Below, piece after piece: positions 5,563-6,080 of a stretch of 6,080 nucleotides of DNA. The stretch comes from Rhizobiaceae bacterium UBA1291. Its GTDB lineage: Bacteria > Pseudomonadota > Alphaproteobacteria > Rhizobiales > Rhizobiaceae. The notes under the pieces are model-generated. The model ran no database searches, had not been told where the DNA came from, and worked only from the letters and a program-made list of their open reading frames with translations. The stretch covers positions 13,140 to 19,219 of the forward strand of contig DBUL01000185.1 in assembly GCA_002307905.1 (NCBI GenBank), written 5' to 3'. Both the position numbers and the translations under genes were made by a program. Positions within the stretch are counted from its first letter, which is position 1, and every line of letters starts with the position of its first letter.

Positions 5563-6080
5563 ATGACCCGGCAGAAGCGTGCGAAACTCGATAAGAAGGG
5601 CTTGAGTGGTCTTGGCCTCGACAAGCTGGTCGAAATCCTGCTGGAGGAAGCATCGGCCAACAAGGCCTTGAAGGTCAGGCTCGAGGCGGCATTGGCCGGC
5701 GAGGCTGGCCCGGCGGAAATGGCGCGGCTGATCGACAGGCGGCTGGACACGCACGAGCAGGCGAAGACGCGGATCAACAATGCCCGCGCCAAGGATCTCG
5801 CCATCGAATTCGCCGGTCTGGTGCGAACCATTCTCTCCGAGTTGGGCGGGGTCGATGCGGCGGGCGGCGCGGAGCGTATCCTGCGGTTCCTCGCCCTGCG
5901 CTTCCCGATCTCGGCGCGGCTGGTGTCCGACAATGCCCGGCTGTGGAAGGTGTTCGACGAGGCGGAAGCGGCGGCTGCCGAACTGATCCGTTCCTTGACC
6001 GCGCAAGATCAAGTGCCGCTCGTACCGCAGTTCGAGACGCTGCGCCGGCGCGACCGCTACGGCGAGCACACGGGCTTCCT
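5563..6080 (+). CDS. DUF6880 family protein (C-terminus off the window)
   Basis: The frame is open from the ATG at 5563 to the right edge, giving 172 codons. The protein starts MTRQKRAKLDKKGLSGLGLD and is highly charged and helical. The order of a basic N-terminus, an LVEILLEEASANKALKVRLE helix, an RLIDRRLDT segment, the FAGLVRTILSELGG helix, ILRFLALRFPISARL, and the closing RYGEHTGFL agrees with my memory of the DUF6880 family, whose function is unknown. No catalytic motif, signal peptide or membrane segment is visible. The start is forced by context: the next in-frame stop upstream is at 5524 and no other start codon lies between. The ribosome binding site is weak. A second ATG at 5558 opens only a two-codon frame that ends across this start. 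It is divergent from the toxin-antitoxin remnant. Several hundred bases of the gene are probably missing. Confidence 0.72.
   Translation, partial: MTRQKRAKLDKKGLSGLGLDKLVEILLEEASANKALKVRLEAALAGEAGPAEMARLIDRRLDTHEQAKTRINNARAKDLAIEFAGLVRTILSELGGVDAAGGAERILRFLALRFPISARLVSDNARLWKVFDEAEAAAAELIRSLTAQDQVPLVPQFETLRRRDRYGEHTGF

Noticed and set aside
5558..5566. Two-codon frame ATG-GAA-TGA overlapping the DUF6880 start
   Set aside because: Minimal upstream frames arise easily by chance, and there is no strong ribosome binding site to show that it is translated.
5230..6069. A 279-codon minus-strand frame running from inside the DUF6880 gene into the antitoxin
   Set aside because: Only its last part, from the ATG at 5418, is antitoxin-like. 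The rest is antisense to the DUF6880 gene plus the intergenic region, and the ribosome binding site sits before 5418.

Overview
The window is GC-rich and tightly packed, with the codon use and gene content of an alphaproteobacterium, most likely Hyphomicrobiales/Rhizobiaceae. This rests on the DUF3422 and DUF6880 genes, the rhizobial-type promoter layout (TTGAC and CTAAAC elements) and the form of the lactate operon. The assignment is inference from family knowledge; no database was searched.

Left part (1-2877, all minus strand): the start of an L-lactate oxidation operon read right to left. A GntR/FadR-type regulator (1911-2753) comes first. It overlaps lutA/lldE (1141-1914) by an ATGA stop/start, and 13 bp later comes lutB/lldF (1-1127), which runs off the left edge. 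LutA and LutB are the cysteine-rich and Fe-S/LUD subunits of the LutABC lactate dehydrogenase complex; lutC would be expected just outside the window. Upstream of the regulator a promoter candidate has its -10 element in the loop of a 33-bp palindrome, which looks like an autoregulatory operator.

Middle part (2877-5131): a small exported, cysteine-free, alpha-helical protein of unknown function (minus strand) is transcribed away from a DUF3422 membrane protein (plus strand). The roughly 300-bp region between them holds an AT-rich patch, two interleaved inverted repeats just upstream of the exported protein's ribosome binding site, and an 8-bp inverted repeat just upstream of the DUF3422 gene.

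Right part (5103-6080): the remains of a ParD/ParE-type toxin-antitoxin pair on the minus strand. The DNA-binding half of the antitoxin is joined, out of frame, to the C-terminal half of the toxin, as an internal deletion would produce. Divergent from it on the plus strand is a DUF6880 gene that runs off the right edge.

I see no RNA genes, CRISPR arrays, insertion sequences or clear mobile-element ends. The least ordinary items are the toxin-antitoxin fusion remnant, the palindrome over the lactate regulator's promoter, and the interleaved repeats in the leader of the exported protein.
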